Assembly: GCA_001936135.1 (NCBI GenBank)
Contig: CP012809.1
Location: 2,033,501 to 2,097,500 of the forward strand
DNA from: Saccharomycopsis fibuligera x Saccharomycopsis cf. fibuligera
Taxonomy: Eukaryota > Ascomycota > Saccharomycetes > Ascoideales > Saccharomycopsidaceae
Reading direction: 5' to 3'
Length of the DNA: 64,000 bases
A model generated the notes under the pieces. That model did no database searches, was not told the origin of the DNA, and saw only the letters and a program-made list of their open reading frames with translations. Positions 9,643-20,263 of this stretch are shown one piece after another; position 1 is the first letter of the stretch, and every line of letters starts with the position of its first letter. A program made the position numbers and the translations under genes.

Positions 9643-12600
9643 ATGAGTCAAGAAGAACAAGATGCAGTAGCTGCAGTTGTGGAAGACGTATACAACTTTC
9701 AGCTTTTCGATCAAGCAATTCAGCGTTTGAAATCGCAGGAACCTAAAGATTTGAACGCTATACGTGATGTTAGACTCAAGATATTAAAACATATTAGGCC
9801 GCCATTATCTACTTTCAAAGAATGGTTAGAAGATGAAAAATCCAGTTCTGATACACAGCGTACAATATTTGCATACAAGGAGCTTGTTCGAACGTATCCA
9901 ATTACAGAAACATGGGAAGAGTTCATAAGGTATTTGGGTGAAATAAAGCATCCGGAAATAAATTCTTGGTTCAATACGTTTTTACAAGAAGCCGGTTTTT
10001 CCGTGATTAATACTGATAAGCTTTGGAACCTCTATTTTCAGTATCAATATGGCCTGAGTGATGATACCCTGGCTTATCGTCAGGAAGATTATTCCGCTAT
10101 CAAAGATGCATATATTCGCAAGCTATCTTTTCCTCACTTGAAAATTGATGAGACATGGCTGCAGTACAACTCCTTTATCAGTAAATTCAATAGTTCAAAC
10201 TATGACAAAGAAGTGCAAGAAATTCAATCCGCAAGAGCTGCTTATAGCTTCTCTGCAAATATTGCCGAGGAGCTTACCATTTATGAGTATCGATTATCTA
10301 GCAATTCAGAATCTTACACCGATTGGCTAGAGTACCTTCAACATATAAGGAAGCTTTATCATCGAAAAGAAAACAATGCCAAACGTACAACCATATTGTC
10401 TATTATTTCGCAAGTATTTGAAAGAGCAGTAGCTTCGCTGTTTTCAACGCATGATGACTTTGATTTGTTATGGGTTCAATTCATCAAGATATTACTGAGC
10501 CTTAAATTCAAAGCTTCGGATGACATCGTACACAATATTGATGAAAAAATAGAATACTGGTTGGAGAAGTTTATTCAAGTAAAGCCTAATAGCTATTTAT
10601 CTTGGGCAACATACTTGAGGCTTACTTTTGCAATTGACCTGCAGAAATATATATTAATGAGAAATCATTGGGATTATTTGAAGTTTCATGATAGGCTCAC
10701 TTACAAGGATTGGTGTACCATTGCCTCTCAGATATTGCTTTACGAACAAAGGCAGATACAAAACGGTGACACTGATAGCTTCCAGTATTTATTGCAAGAC
10801 TGTAGTGTGTTTTTAGAAATTGCGTTAGATAATGAGGATCCCGCAATTACCATCGAAAGATTGATTGCTGATATCTATATTAAGCTAAATGACGCGAGTG
10901 AAGCAAGAGATGTTTGCAAACAGTTAATGGAAAGGCTGCCTGAGAAACTATGGGTGTGGTTGTTTGTTATTGAGTTTGAAAAGAAATACGGTCAGCCGTC
11001 AGATGTTTCAAATATATATCGCCAAGCAGCAACGCAAGTATTACAATTGCAGTGGCCCGAACCTATTCTTAATGATTGGCTTCTTTACGAGCAACTTTAT
11101 GGCACACAAAAGTCATACGATTTTGCAGATAGACAATGTTTCAAAGCTATGACCGCACTATGGGAACAACAAGCCCAGATAGTTGAAGAGCATCAAGAGC
11201 AGACCTCGTTGGCTTCCGCTAATGATAACGGCGAAGCAAGTGCTACCCCAGTTGGTACAGCGGCTGTTTTTAATGATACTGAAATGATTGACGCTGATGG
11301 TGATCAAGAAACCAAAAAGCGGGGACCCGGTGATGATAATCAGGATGAAAGTGCAGATTACAAAAAATTAAAGGCAGAACATGCTGGAAAGGCCGCATCT
11401 GATAAAAGAGACAGAGAACATCTTTCTGTGAAAGTAACGCATTTGCCAATAGACACTACAGAACAAGAACTAATTGAGTTTTTTGCGGACTGCGGTGATA
11501 TCCTAAGTATCTATATCAGCGTTCTTGATCACGAAAAGGTGGCTTTGGTTGAGTTCTCTGAAGAAGTTCAATTACTTGCTGCGTTGACAAAAACATATAA
11601 ACAATTTAAAGGCAACGAAATTCAAGTGGACAGAATCAACAACAATACTGTCTTTGTTACTAATTTTGGACCAAGGGAGACTGCTGACAGCTTAAAGCAG
11701 GAATTCAGCAAAATTGCTGAAGTTACTTCCATTAGATTCCCATCTTTGAAGTACAACGCGGATAGGAGGTTCTGTTACGTGGAGTTCTCCAATGCTGAAG
11801 ATGCAGAGAAAGCAGTAAGGCAATTGAACGGCGTACAGCTAAGGTCTGATTTTATTCGTCCATTATCGGTCAAAATTTCTAATCCGCAACAAAAACTGGC
11901 TAGAGCTAAAAATGCTACTGAAGAAGGCAGGGAAGTGTATATCAGGAACTTGGATTTTAACAAGACTACCTCAAATCAAGTAAAAAGATTATTTGAAAAA
12001 TATGGGAAAGTGCAGAAGGTGCATTTACCATTAAGTTTGAAAAGTCGGTCTTTGGGGAGAAACAATGATGGTTATGGTTTTGTTATCTTTGAAACACTGG
12101 AAGAAGCTCGTAATGCGTTGTCATTAAACATGATGAACTTCCAAAATCGGATTATTGAAGTTTCCATTGCTCAACAGCAAGCAAGCAACAAGTTCAAGAA
12201 AGTTATACTGAACTTCAATAATCAAAGTCAAATTCAAAGTCACGCAGAAGAAACAGAAATTGTAACAGCATCTCATTTGGCCAAAACTCCAGATGAGATT
12301 AGAAACAGCACAATAAGCATCCTAAACCTCCCAGACACAATCAACGCTAACCAACTCTGGGACTATTTGACGAGTAAAGTTGGCCCAGTGAACAAGGTTG
12401 ATCTACGGTCAATCACTAATAGTGCATTAATTGAATTCGTGAAACCTGAAGATGCAGGAAAGGCAGGATTAGTGCTCAATGGAGAAATTCTCAATGGCAG
12501 CTTGATCAAAGTGGGGACAAGAGTAGATTTCCAAGCCGCACAGCACAGAAAAAGCAATCAGAACCATGGCAACGGCCAGACAGAACAATATGGTAACAAC

Positions 12601-12927
12601 AATAGTGACAAAAATCATCAGAAATCTGCCAGTGCTCTCCAGTCATCATCAGTATCACTGGCGACTTCAAAAACTCAAAACACTTCGACCGCTTTGGGTG
12701 GCGGTGGTGGAAGAAGATTAAATTTGATGATGCCTACAGCTATTAAAAGAAACAAAAAGAAATTACAACAAAAAAAGGCAAAGCCGAGTGATAGTGGGCC
12801 CTTAACTAATAATACTAATGAGAATAATCAGGATCAGAAGCAGCATCAGAATAACAATGCTTCTTTGGATTCTAAAGGGGCAAAAAGCAATGATGATTTT
12901 AGAAAACTTTTTTTTGGTGGAAAGTAA
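9643..12927 (+). CDS. PRP24: U4/U6 snRNP assembly factor Prp24 (SART3-like)
   Basis: Prp24 anneals U4 to U6 snRNA during spliceosome recycling. The 1094-residue product has HAT-type helical repeats over about residues 1-510 (repeated W..Y....E patterns such as ETWEEFIRYL and ETWLQYNSFI) and an acidic linker. RRMs follow: LSVKVTHLPIDTTEQELIEFF (about 600), NTVFVTNFGPRETADSL (about 668), REVYIRNLDFNKTTSNQVKRLF (about 765) and a weaker one near STISILNLPDTINANQLW (about 885). The C-terminus is SNDDFRKLFFGGK, the LSm2-8 interaction motif that is a Prp24 hallmark. S. cerevisiae Prp24 (444 residues) has lost the HAT half, so this protein keeps the older human SART3-like architecture. Confidence 0.93.
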   Translation: MSQEEQDAVAAVVEDVYNFQLFDQAIQRLKSQEPKDLNAIRDVRLKILKHIRPPLSTFKEWLEDEKSSSDTQRTIFAYKELVRTYPITETWEEFIRYLGEIKHPEINSWFNTFLQEAGFSVINTDKLWNLYFQYQYGLSDDTLAYRQEDYSAIKDAYIRKLSFPHLKIDETWLQYNSFISKFNSSNYDKEVQEIQSARAAYSFSANIAEELTIYEYRLSSNSESYTDWLEYLQHIRKLYHRKENNAKRTTILSIISQVFERAVASLFSTHDDFDLLWVQFIKILLSLKFKASDDIVHNIDEKIEYWLEKFIQVKPNSYLSWATYLRLTFAIDLQKYILMRNHWDYLKFHDRLTYKDWCTIASQILLYEQRQIQNGDTDSFQYLLQDCSVFLEIALDNEDPAITIERLIADIYIKLNDASEARDVCKQLMERLPEKLWVWLFVIEFEKKYGQPSDVSNIYRQAATQVLQLQWPEPILNDWLLYEQLYGTQKSYDFADRQCFKAMTALWEQQAQIVEEHQEQTSLASANDNGEASATPVGTAAVFNDTEMIDADGDQETKKRGPGDDNQDESADYKKLKAEHAGKAASDKRDREHLSVKVTHLPIDTTEQELIEFFADCGDILSIYISVLDHEKVALVEFSEEVQLLAALTKTYKQFKGNEIQVDRINNNTVFVTNFGPRETADSLKQEFSKIAEVTSIRFPSLKYNADRRFCYVEFSNAEDAEKAVRQLNGVQLRSDFIRPLSVKISNPQQKLARAKNATEEGREVYIRNLDFNKTTSNQVKRLFEKYGKVQKVHLPLSLKSRSLGRNNDGYGFVIFETLEEARNALSLNMMNFQNRIIEVSIAQQQASNKFKKVILNFNNQSQIQSHAEETEIVTASHLAKTPDEIRNSTISILNLPDTINANQLWDYLTSKVGPVNKVDLRSITNSALIEFVKPEDAGKAGLVLNGEILNGSLIKVGTRVDFQAAQHRKSNQNHGNGQTEQYGNNNSDKNHQKSASALQSSSVSLATSKTQNTSTALGGGGGRRLNLMMPTAIKRNKKKLQQKKAKPSDSGPLTNNTNENNQDQKQHQNNNASLDSKGAKSNDDFRKLFFGGK

Positions 12928-13324
12928 ATCTGCTTCTTTTTCCATCGAAGCGCCATAGCAGATCTAAGCCCTCTTGATAAACCAGTATGCTTCCTGCTAT
13001 AGTACAAAGTATGAGCTATCGTCGTTAAAGTTGTTGCTGCAGGTACCACATATTCCCATTTCAAATCTATCTGTTTAACACATAATAGGGGCATAAAGCA
13101 TTTTTAATATAGCTTGCGACTTCTTGACTGATTGTCCTGTTTAAATATTATCTCTTAAACTATCACAATTAGACTCATTAAATCTTTTCATGTTTTTCCA
13201 GCTTACGTTTTCAATAGCAAAAAGTTAATATATTCACATACTAGCCTTATATAATACGTTGAATTTTTTTCAGAGTTTTTTTTAGCAAGCAACTTTTTTC
13301 AAGCATCAACCAAAAATCAGGACC
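12928..13324. other. Intergenic region downstream of PRP24
   Basis: AT-rich with no coding or RNA signal that I can support. T-rich stretches at about 13265-13300. Confidence 0.4.
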
Positions 13325-13824
13325 TTAGAAAGGGTTTGATTGTAAAGTTTTCCAGTTATCAGTGCGCTCAATCTCAGTTTCAACAGTATCATTCAAACTG
13401 CTTCCATTCTCTAAAAAATAATCTTTAAGCACACTTGTTTGAAGAAATTCTCTTGTTTTATTTCTCTGTTGTCTTCAATAAGACTCGACAGATAATCGAG
13501 CTCAAGTTCTTTTGTGGTGCTATCAAAAAGGGGATAGGGGTCATTGAAATCTACCAAGAATATTTTGAACTCTCTGATTGGTGGACTATTTCCAAGGTGA
13601 CCATATAGTACACTCTGTTCCTTGATATCTCTAATATCTATATGTGCAACTCCTGCACAATGAATCTGACATAACCCCACCCAAGCAGGTGTGATTACGC
13701 TGTTTTCCACTTTTATGTTTTGGACAAAATCCACGATTTCCATTTCAAATAAAAAGCCATTCAAAACAACCCCATTTTTAATGTGCCTCTGCTTGATTAT
13801 TTCTTTTGCTTTTGATATTATCAT
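13325..13824 (-). pseudogene. Short kinase-like relic with a probable frameshift
   Basis: An ATG-started frame of 137 residues ends at 13411. Its middle reads LCQIHCAGVAHIDIRDIKE followed some 25 residues later by IFLVDFND. This resembles the catalytic loop (HxDIRxxN-like) and DFG-like region of small fungal kinase-like proteins (FunK1/APH-type). The Asn of the loop and the Gly of DFG are not present. There is no glycine loop and no room for a normal N-lobe: the frame is closed 7 codons upstream of the ATG. Near 13430-13440 the frame appears to slip by one base: the other frame continues openly to a stop at 13325, with plausible coding content (SVLKDYFLENGSSLNDT). I therefore read it as a decayed, truncated gene. 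It could also be a small functional protein. Function unknown. Confidence 0.4.
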
Positions 13825-14051
13825 TATTTGTAAACAATTGCGTCAAGTATTAAAGCACTAAAATAGCATATGTATCGTATCACGACAGTTGTAGATAATA
13901 ACGCTCAATTAAAAAATTATGAGATATGAAAACTTACAAATAATTCTTGTTTTGTACTTAAATTCTCAAAAAAGAAAAAAAAAAAAAGAAAAAAAACGCT
14001 GATCAAAAATTTATAACTTTATTCGTAGATAAGTACATACAACTTTTAGCT

Positions 14052-17000
14052 TTATTCGCTCAATGATTCGCTCAATTCCCTGATTTCGTTAATCAATCTA
14101 TTAACTAACCTACTTCTTCCTTTAGTAGACTCATCTTCTACACCAACTTGTTCATCAGTATTAGTGACAACAATTCTAGATTGCAAAAATTTTGGATGAG
14201 TAAGCAAATGGTTAAAACTATCAATGAGAGATTGTCTTTGCTTTTCAGTGTCCAAGCCTGGGAAAAATTGCAAACTCGAAACATTTTCATTATTCAAATT
14301 AACACCAATGTATTCTTTAAAGTTTAGCAAATTTAAAGCTTTGTGCAATATGATAAGTTGGCTGGTTTCATGAATAGTAGGAAGAGTCACAATTAATGAA
14401 TCTTCGGACCATTGTTTCAAAGTGAATGAAAGTTGTTTTTCAAATTGTTTCAAAAATATGCAAATGTCAGGAATGACTCTTGGACCAAATTTGCTGAGCA
14501 AAAGTAAAACAATGGTTAGTAACCCATTAGACCAAATGTGATGGTATCGTGGCTGTTGGTCTGCTCTAATGTTTCCTTTTTGAATCTCTATTGATATTGG
14601 ACTATTCACCAATATGGAAAACAAGCCATAAGAAAGTAATCTTTCAGCAACCACGTCAATCGAGAGAAGCTCAATGATATAAATTAAGGCAAAGTCAGCG
14701 AATACGGGCTCGCCATCCACAAGCATGGAGTTCGAGTATGCATATAATTCCAAAACATACTTGATTGTTTCGTTGCTATCAAGCAAGATTGATAATGTTT
14801 CATTGATCTTGCTAGAAAAATTAATGGCCACGAACGACTTGAATATAGATGTTATGAGTAACAAATCTTCAATTTTGTTGATCACTAATGAACTATTTGG
14901 AGCATTATTGCTGCTTGAAATATTACTGTTGGAAGAAGATGCGCTCATGACATTTTGCACGCTAGCAATGATGACTTTAGTACCATAGGCAATAATTTTG
15001 TTGAAGAGATCAATGACCAAATTAGGATTTTTCTCTAACAAGTATGCTTTGTTAGAGCACAAATTTAATGTAATTAGCAATATTCTTAAAAGTGACCTGT
15101 ACATTTGCACATTATTGTTAGACAAACTCAACAAAAAGTTAACTTCATCGGATAGCAATGAAGTCAGAACCGCAGTGAACAATGTGCTTATTTGCTCATC
15201 AGTAACCGTTTTGTTTAGTGTTTTGCTAGTAGACACATTGAAAATTAAAAAGAACGCCAATTCAATTCTTTCCAAATAAATATCTTTGAAAGATGGTGCA
15301 GGTATACCTTCATCATTATTTATCGATAAAAATAAAGATGCCAAATCGAAAAATTCTTTTGTTGGATCGCTGCTCTTGAATCTGATGTAAGAGGAAATCA
15401 ACGCACCCCAAGATTTTACCAAATTTGTTTGTGCAGAGACATATTGTAAATTCAAGCTTGTTAAGATAACATCATGTCTCATAAAATCATTCCACTCATA
15501 ATGGCTACCAAAGAGCTTATCCATCAATGACAAGTTATAAACTGTACCGACGCCGTAACGTCTGAACTTGTTCAATGACGTTCTGCGGAAATCATCCAAA
15601 TTGAAATCAGTAAAATACTTGTTGAAGTTCTTATGTGCATTCAAATGTAACTTGGAATCGTAATTGTGTATTCTGAAAATTTGATGAGCTTGCTTTTGCA
15701 AAAAGTTTTTACTTTCTAACAAGTTGAGAATTGGTCTTATGACTTTTTCATTAGAACAACTAAAAAGGTAAAGTGCCAAGATTTCACCAATGCTCGATAA
15801 TAACTTGATTTTGTAACATCTTTTGATAGTCTTATCCACAGTATCACTCAAATCTTCAAGACCGTTTTCCTCGGCTTCTTCCTGATCATAATGGTAGTTT
15901 TTGTCAAAGTAATCAGCCAAAGATTTGATAAATTTCTCGTCATCATCATTCATCTTTTGGGCAGTTGCCCAAGAATTGAAAGCAAAAGAAATAGCATCTA
16001 ATAAATGGATGGCTGCAGAATTTGGATATTTATCCAAGTTAATCACATTGTCTTTCAAGATCCGAAGTATTGACTTATCAGATTTCCCTGTCTTGTTTAC
16101 TGTTAATAATGTCTTGGATGATTTATCCTTTGAGTCCTTGCTTTGGTTTAGTCTCTCGTGCACATCGTAGCCAGTCAACAACAACACTGACAAACCTTCT
16201 TGGTTTTTTTCCATAACGTTGGAGAAGAAGTCATAAAGCGCGTTTTTAAGTGAGTATTCAATCAATGAACCCTCCAAGTCAACAACAATAGAGTTTAACA
16301 ATATCTTTGAATAATTGTCTCCCATATGAGCCAACAAAGATGGTGGTTTTTCATTACCATAATCACTATTGACCAACACGCTCAATAAGTTCATTATTTT
16401 CAATTTCAAGTTAGGAAACTTGAGATATACTTTCACCAACTGCGGCAAATTGACAAATATTTCACTTTCCAACACTGAGACGTCCAACATTAGCATTGAC
16501 CTAAGAGATATAAGCAAAGTGTTAAAATCAAAAAGACAATAAATGAAATTTTCAAACCATAAGCTGAGATTATCACCAGTTTCAACAATCAAAGAGTTCC
16601 CAATTAATGAATCAATCACTGCTAAGAACGGTTTGATTGATAACGAATCAAACTTGTTTTTGCTCAAAAATGAATCAATGATTTTGATTCCGGAGTTCTT
16701 AAGCACGCTTATTGAGTTGTCATATTTATCATTGAATGAAGTTACTTTAGTATGTTTGTTGAAGTCAATACTGTAGATAGTAAACAATATCTTTGAGAAA
16801 AGTTCAAGAATCAAAATTCCAGTCTTAAATTTTTGATAAAGTTCATTGAATGTCCAATCGGTGAAGTTTTCAAAGCTGCTGATAAAGATTGATACAAGTT
16901 TGGAAATGATTTCGTCTTTAGCCTTCAAAGAGATGCTGTTTTCCGTTGACGTACTATCGATGGACAAGGAGTCAATAATCAATGAATCAGTCAAATTTAT

Positions 17001-19361
17001 CAATGAAATAGAAAATTCAAAACTTCCTTTGGTTCTTTCAAGTGCAAAAATTGAATTTAGAAGCAATCTGGTGGTCTTTGTGTCATTCACTTCAAAATAG
17101 TTTGATTTTATCAAAATTGACCAAACTTGACGGGAATATTTCCCCATTAAAGAGATCAATAGTTTGTTGAATATAGTTAATTTTGGCAAATTCTTTTTGC
17201 TCAAAGAAGTATTCAAAAGTTTGAAAAGCAATTCAAAAAAATTCAAGGAAGTAGTTTGCTGAAAATCTTTGATTATTGAATCGGATTCTTCTTTAGAAAC
17301 AGAATCCAAAGTGCAGATCAATAAGTTTAAGATATTTAACAATAATTCATCTTTTTGTTTGTACTCATCGTCGACATTTACATTATCCGAATTGCTGCTG
17401 CTACTTTGCCTCTTAACAACAGCATTGCCAGCAAAGACATCATCTTCAATACCAATATGGTATTTGTGGTCATCTAGTGCCAATGCATCAACAAGGTTTT
17501 CAAAAACTTTTCCTATCAACGCCCACCCACTATAGTTGTAATTGAAGACGATTGCGTTGATGTTTATGTTTGAATTGGCTATAAGTTTTCCCTTGGTGCC
17601 AGCCTCAATTACCAAGCTGTTTGAACTACTAGAAGGTTCATATAGAGGTTTCACTATAGCATCTTTAGTAAGCACCACGAAATCGTTATGCTGTCTCTCA
17701 ATGCTCACCAACTCTGTTTGTTCGCTTGAGGCGTCAGGATTTTTAAGATGTTCATATTCAAGCTCGCCAATTTTGAAAAAATGCAAGTAAGTATCCAAAT
17801 TATTCAAAATCGTGACCGCGAGCTTGCTATCCACAGAAAGTAAATTGAGAAACGAGTTGAAGGAATTTACATTTTCAGGAGACTTGAGTTTATTGAGCTG
17901 AAGTAAGTTTAGAAAACTATCATCTAAAATGAAATCATCGACTTTGACACTTCCGTCTTTTGGTATTGACTGTAGTAATTGAGAAAGTATTGAAGATGTC
18001 TTGAAATTGAGCTTGACAAAAGGTATTACTATTTTGATGTAGGAAGCCAATATGGTCTTGTAGATATTGTCAAAATTAAGAGCCTTGAATGCCTCTTGTA
18101 AACTATTAAATATTCCTTTTTTTAAGTTTTCCACCAAGTAGATTATTGAACCAACCTTCAGTTTATAGTCTTCTAAACTTATACCCAAGCCACCAAGAAA
18201 TTTTGTTACTTCTGGCTGCGTTGGAAATTCTTCAAACAATAAATATCTTGCATAATTAACAATACTCCATGAGTAAACAACGATTGGGCTGACAAATTCG
18301 GAGTTTGAGATTGACTGGTCAATGAACTTATAAGTTTCCACCTCATTGAGATAATCCAACTTTATGTTAAAGATGTTTTCCTGTACATCCAATCCGAGAA
18401 AAAGAAGAGTACTAATGGCGCTCAAGGATTCAACAGTTTTCAAATACTCGCTGATACTGAAATTCACAGAAAACAGCAGTTGAACTGATTCTAAAGTTTT
18501 CAAATAAAATGTTTGATTGAGCATATCGAACCACTTTTTTATAGTGGCGGAGCCAGCATTGATTGGTATGAGAAGCTGGATCAACAATTTCAAATAATCA
18601 GCAATAATAAGTAATGATTCTTTTTTTATCAAATACTTTAGACTTTCCACAAATCCTGTATCTAGTCCTGCTGTTGAATCGTTAAACGATTCATCAATTG
18701 TCTGTAGTTTCTTGACTGTGGAGAGTATATTATCAATCAATTGATCAACTAATGCTTTACTATTAAGCAAAATCTTGTCAGTCAATTTTTCTAAATATTC
18801 ATTCAATGGAGAGTTCTTAAAGAGAAGGACAATCAACCTTATAACCTGGCGTTTTTCTTTCAAGATCTCCACTGCATATATGAGATTTTTAGGATGAGAT
18901 ACAGATCCTTCTGGATTTGAATCTGAAGATGAGCCCTTAGGTATCAAATTTATATGATTTGTCTTGTTGACATTATTCAAATCGAGCAATTTTTTGTCGT
19001 TCACCAGTAGAATCACCTTCAATGCCTGACCAGAGTCAATGTCCAATTTTTCTGCTAGAAATTCAACATTGGCAGCACTGATATTCTCGCTGCTGAGCTT
19101 GTATTGTGTCTTGTTGATCTCAATGGAGCCTTTATCTATGTCTGCCTGCGATATTTTGGTATTGTTGCTGGCAGCAGAACCACTTCCTCTTCTGCTTATG
19201 TATTTAAACGGATCTGTGATCAAGCTGGTGTTCAGCTCCAAGAACTGCTCAAGCGCTGGTAAAAGTTGCAAATCTTTCTCTTGTAGGATATTGATAGCAT
19301 TTTCGAACAGCCATGAAGGCAGAGAATGTTCGCTATTGGCGACTTTCAATGCCAGTGACAT
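14052..19361 (-). CDS. NUP192: Large inner-ring nucleoporin Nup192/Nup205 family
   Basis: Nup192 is a scaffold of the nuclear pore inner ring, binding Nic96 and Nup53. The 1769-residue product is an all-helical solenoid without low-complexity FG repeats. The N-terminal region has IDKGSIEINKTQYKLSSENISAANVEFLAEKLDID, split by a small linker from the first helices; this matches the KGxIxxxGxxYxLxxExxxxxxxLxxxLxLxE pattern of Nup192/Nup205. Near residues 1265-1320, YGVGTVYNLSLMDKLFG and LNLQYVSAQTNLVKSWGALI correspond to the conserved Nup205-type central block. Length exceeds S. cerevisiae Nup192 (1683). Nup188 is the alternative because it shares the fold, but the N-terminal signature favours Nup192. 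Several reverse-strand ORFs over this gene are shadows. Confidence 0.8.
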   Translation of the reverse strand: MSLALKVANSEHSLPSWLFENAINILQEKDLQLLPALEQFLELNTSLITDPFKYISRRGSGSAASNNTKISQADIDKGSIEINKTQYKLSSENISAANVEFLAEKLDIDSGQALKVILLVNDKKLLDLNNVNKTNHINLIPKGSSSDSNPEGSVSHPKNLIYAVEILKEKRQVIRLIVLLFKNSPLNEYLEKLTDKILLNSKALVDQLIDNILSTVKKLQTIDESFNDSTAGLDTGFVESLKYLIKKESLLIIADYLKLLIQLLIPINAGSATIKKWFDMLNQTFYLKTLESVQLLFSVNFSISEYLKTVESLSAISTLLFLGLDVQENIFNIKLDYLNEVETYKFIDQSISNSEFVSPIVVYSWSIVNYARYLLFEEFPTQPEVTKFLGGLGISLEDYKLKVGSIIYLVENLKKGIFNSLQEAFKALNFDNIYKTILASYIKIVIPFVKLNFKTSSILSQLLQSIPKDGSVKVDDFILDDSFLNLLQLNKLKSPENVNSFNSFLNLLSVDSKLAVTILNNLDTYLHFFKIGELEYEHLKNPDASSEQTELVSIERQHNDFVVLTKDAIVKPLYEPSSSSNSLVIEAGTKGKLIANSNININAIVFNYNYSGWALIGKVFENLVDALALDDHKYHIGIEDDVFAGNAVVKRQSSSSNSDNVNVDDEYKQKDELLLNILNLLICTLDSVSKEESDSIIKDFQQTTSLNFFELLFKLLNTSLSKKNLPKLTIFNKLLISLMGKYSRQVWSILIKSNYFEVNDTKTTRLLLNSIFALERTKGSFEFSISLINLTDSLIIDSLSIDSTSTENSISLKAKDEIISKLVSIFISSFENFTDWTFNELYQKFKTGILILELFSKILFTIYSIDFNKHTKVTSFNDKYDNSISVLKNSGIKIIDSFLSKNKFDSLSIKPFLAVIDSLIGNSLIVETGDNLSLWFENFIYCLFDFNTLLISLRSMLMLDVSVLESEIFVNLPQLVKVYLKFPNLKLKIMNLLSVLVNSDYGNEKPPSLLAHMGDNYSKILLNSIVVDLEGSLIEYSLKNALYDFFSNVMEKNQEGLSVLLLTGYDVHERLNQSKDSKDKSSKTLLTVNKTGKSDKSILRILKDNVINLDKYPNSAAIHLLDAISFAFNSWATAQKMNDDDEKFIKSLADYFDKNYHYDQEEAEENGLEDLSDTVDKTIKRCYKIKLLSSIGEILALYLFSCSNEKVIRPILNLLESKNFLQKQAHQIFRIHNYDSKLHLNAHKNFNKYFTDFNLDDFRRTSLNKFRRYGVGTVYNLSLMDKLFGSHYEWNDFMRHDVILTSLNLQYVSAQTNLVKSWGALISSYIRFKSSDPTKEFFDLASLFLSINNDEGIPAPSFKDIYLERIELAFFLIFNVSTSKTLNKTVTDEQISTLFTAVLTSLLSDEVNFLLSLSNNNVQMYRSLLRILLITLNLCSNKAYLLEKNPNLVIDLFNKIIAYGTKVIIASVQNVMSASSSNSNISSSNNAPNSSLVINKIEDLLLITSIFKSFVAINFSSKINETLSILLDSNETIKYVLELYAYSNSMLVDGEPVFADFALIYIIELLSIDVVAERLLSYGLFSILVNSPISIEIQKGNIRADQQPRYHHIWSNGLLTIVLLLLSKFGPRVIPDICIFLKQFEKQLSFTLKQWSEDSLIVTLPTIHETSQLIILHKALNLLNFKEYIGVNLNNENVSSLQFFPGLDTEKQRQSLIDSFNHLLTHPKFLQSRIVVTNTDEQVGVEDESTKGRSRLVNRLINEIRELSESLSE

Positions 19362-19990
19362 TTCTTTTTCCTCGATGACTAATTTTGCAAAGCGGCGTCC
19401 AGAATGGTTTTACCTGCTAGTTGAGTGGAGAGAACTCAGGCTGAATTTAACGTGTTTTTGGTATCTACTTATGGTCTGTTTTGTTTTTTGTTTTTGTCTC
19501 TGCGCACTTTGTTTATTTTCAATCCTCGCATCAAGAAAAATTTCAAAGAGTTGTCAGTGAGTTACCCTGCTTATTTTTAACTAAATTGACTTATTAGCAA
19601 ACTACTACACAGAGCCATTACTTTCACGGAAGACTATCTCTGCAGCTTTATTTTATGTTAACTATAGGCCTTAGATTATTTAAAATGATGAGAAAACAAC
19701 ACTCAAGTCTTTTGACCGCGAAGATATCTGTTTGACCTTTTCCACAAATATTTTACTATTTATACTCCAAACATTACTAGAGCTTTTCGCTCCAAGCAAA
19801 CTAAATTGTTTTATGTACAATATAATGGTCTAATTTCCTGTTAAAAAACAAAAGAAACTAAAATGAGAACTACAAAACAGAATCCAGTTTGGCTCGATAA
19901 ATAAGATTTATTAGTCTATGTACTATATAAAACTTCAATATTGCACAGTAGAAGCTCATACTGTTTCACCAATTCAACAATAAAGATCGA
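19362..19990. other. NUP192 promoter and U14 downstream region
   Basis: No gene is seen. The minus-strand sequence leads from the snoRNA 3' ends towards the NUP192 start. A short ORF on the plus strand (up to 19560) overlaps the NUP192 N-terminus and has no coding support. Confidence 0.4.
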
Positions 19991-20124
19991 CAATAACATA
20001 TAAATCAGACATCCATGGAAGGTCTAGTGACGGTCACTGGCTGTGCTAAGATGGGTTCTTTGTGCACGCTACCGTGGAAACTGCGAATGTTTATAAACAT
20101 TTTCATCATATTAAAATGATATTG
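19991..20124 (-). ncRNA. SNR128: U14 C/D box snoRNA (snR128)
   Basis: U14 is required for 18S rRNA processing at A0-A2 and guides one 18S 2'-O-methylation. On the minus strand, box C (ATGATGA, 20103-20109) and box D (CTGA, 20005-20008) are flanked by a near-perfect external stem. CAATATCAT (20116-20124) pairs with ATGTTATTG (19991-19999), 8 of 9 positions. Between them is the U14-specific 18S-complementary element ACATTCGCAGTTTCCACGGT (20071-20090), then GAACCCATC and, before box D, GACCTTCC and GGATGTCTGA. These match the conserved U14 domains as I know them from S. cerevisiae. Length of about 134 fits (126 in S. cerevisiae). Confidence 0.92.
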
Positions 20125-20263
20125 TCGTACTCAATCATCGAAAATCATGAAAACAGTATGAAAAGATCTACTATGGGAAAAAACATTGTTTATAAAATCC
20201 TGAAGCTGTTAGTAAACCTATTTTTCTTATGATTGTAAATTAAAGACTTCATCATAAAGTCGA

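Noticed and set aside
14725-17790. Series of plus-strand ORFs of 77-93 residues opposite NUP192
   Set aside because: They lie wholly within the 1769-codon minus-strand gene and are Leu/Ser-rich mirror frames without motifs.
20249-20255. A third ATGATGA (box C-like) on the minus strand between the two snoRNAs
   Set aside because: No box D and no terminal stem follow within a plausible distance.
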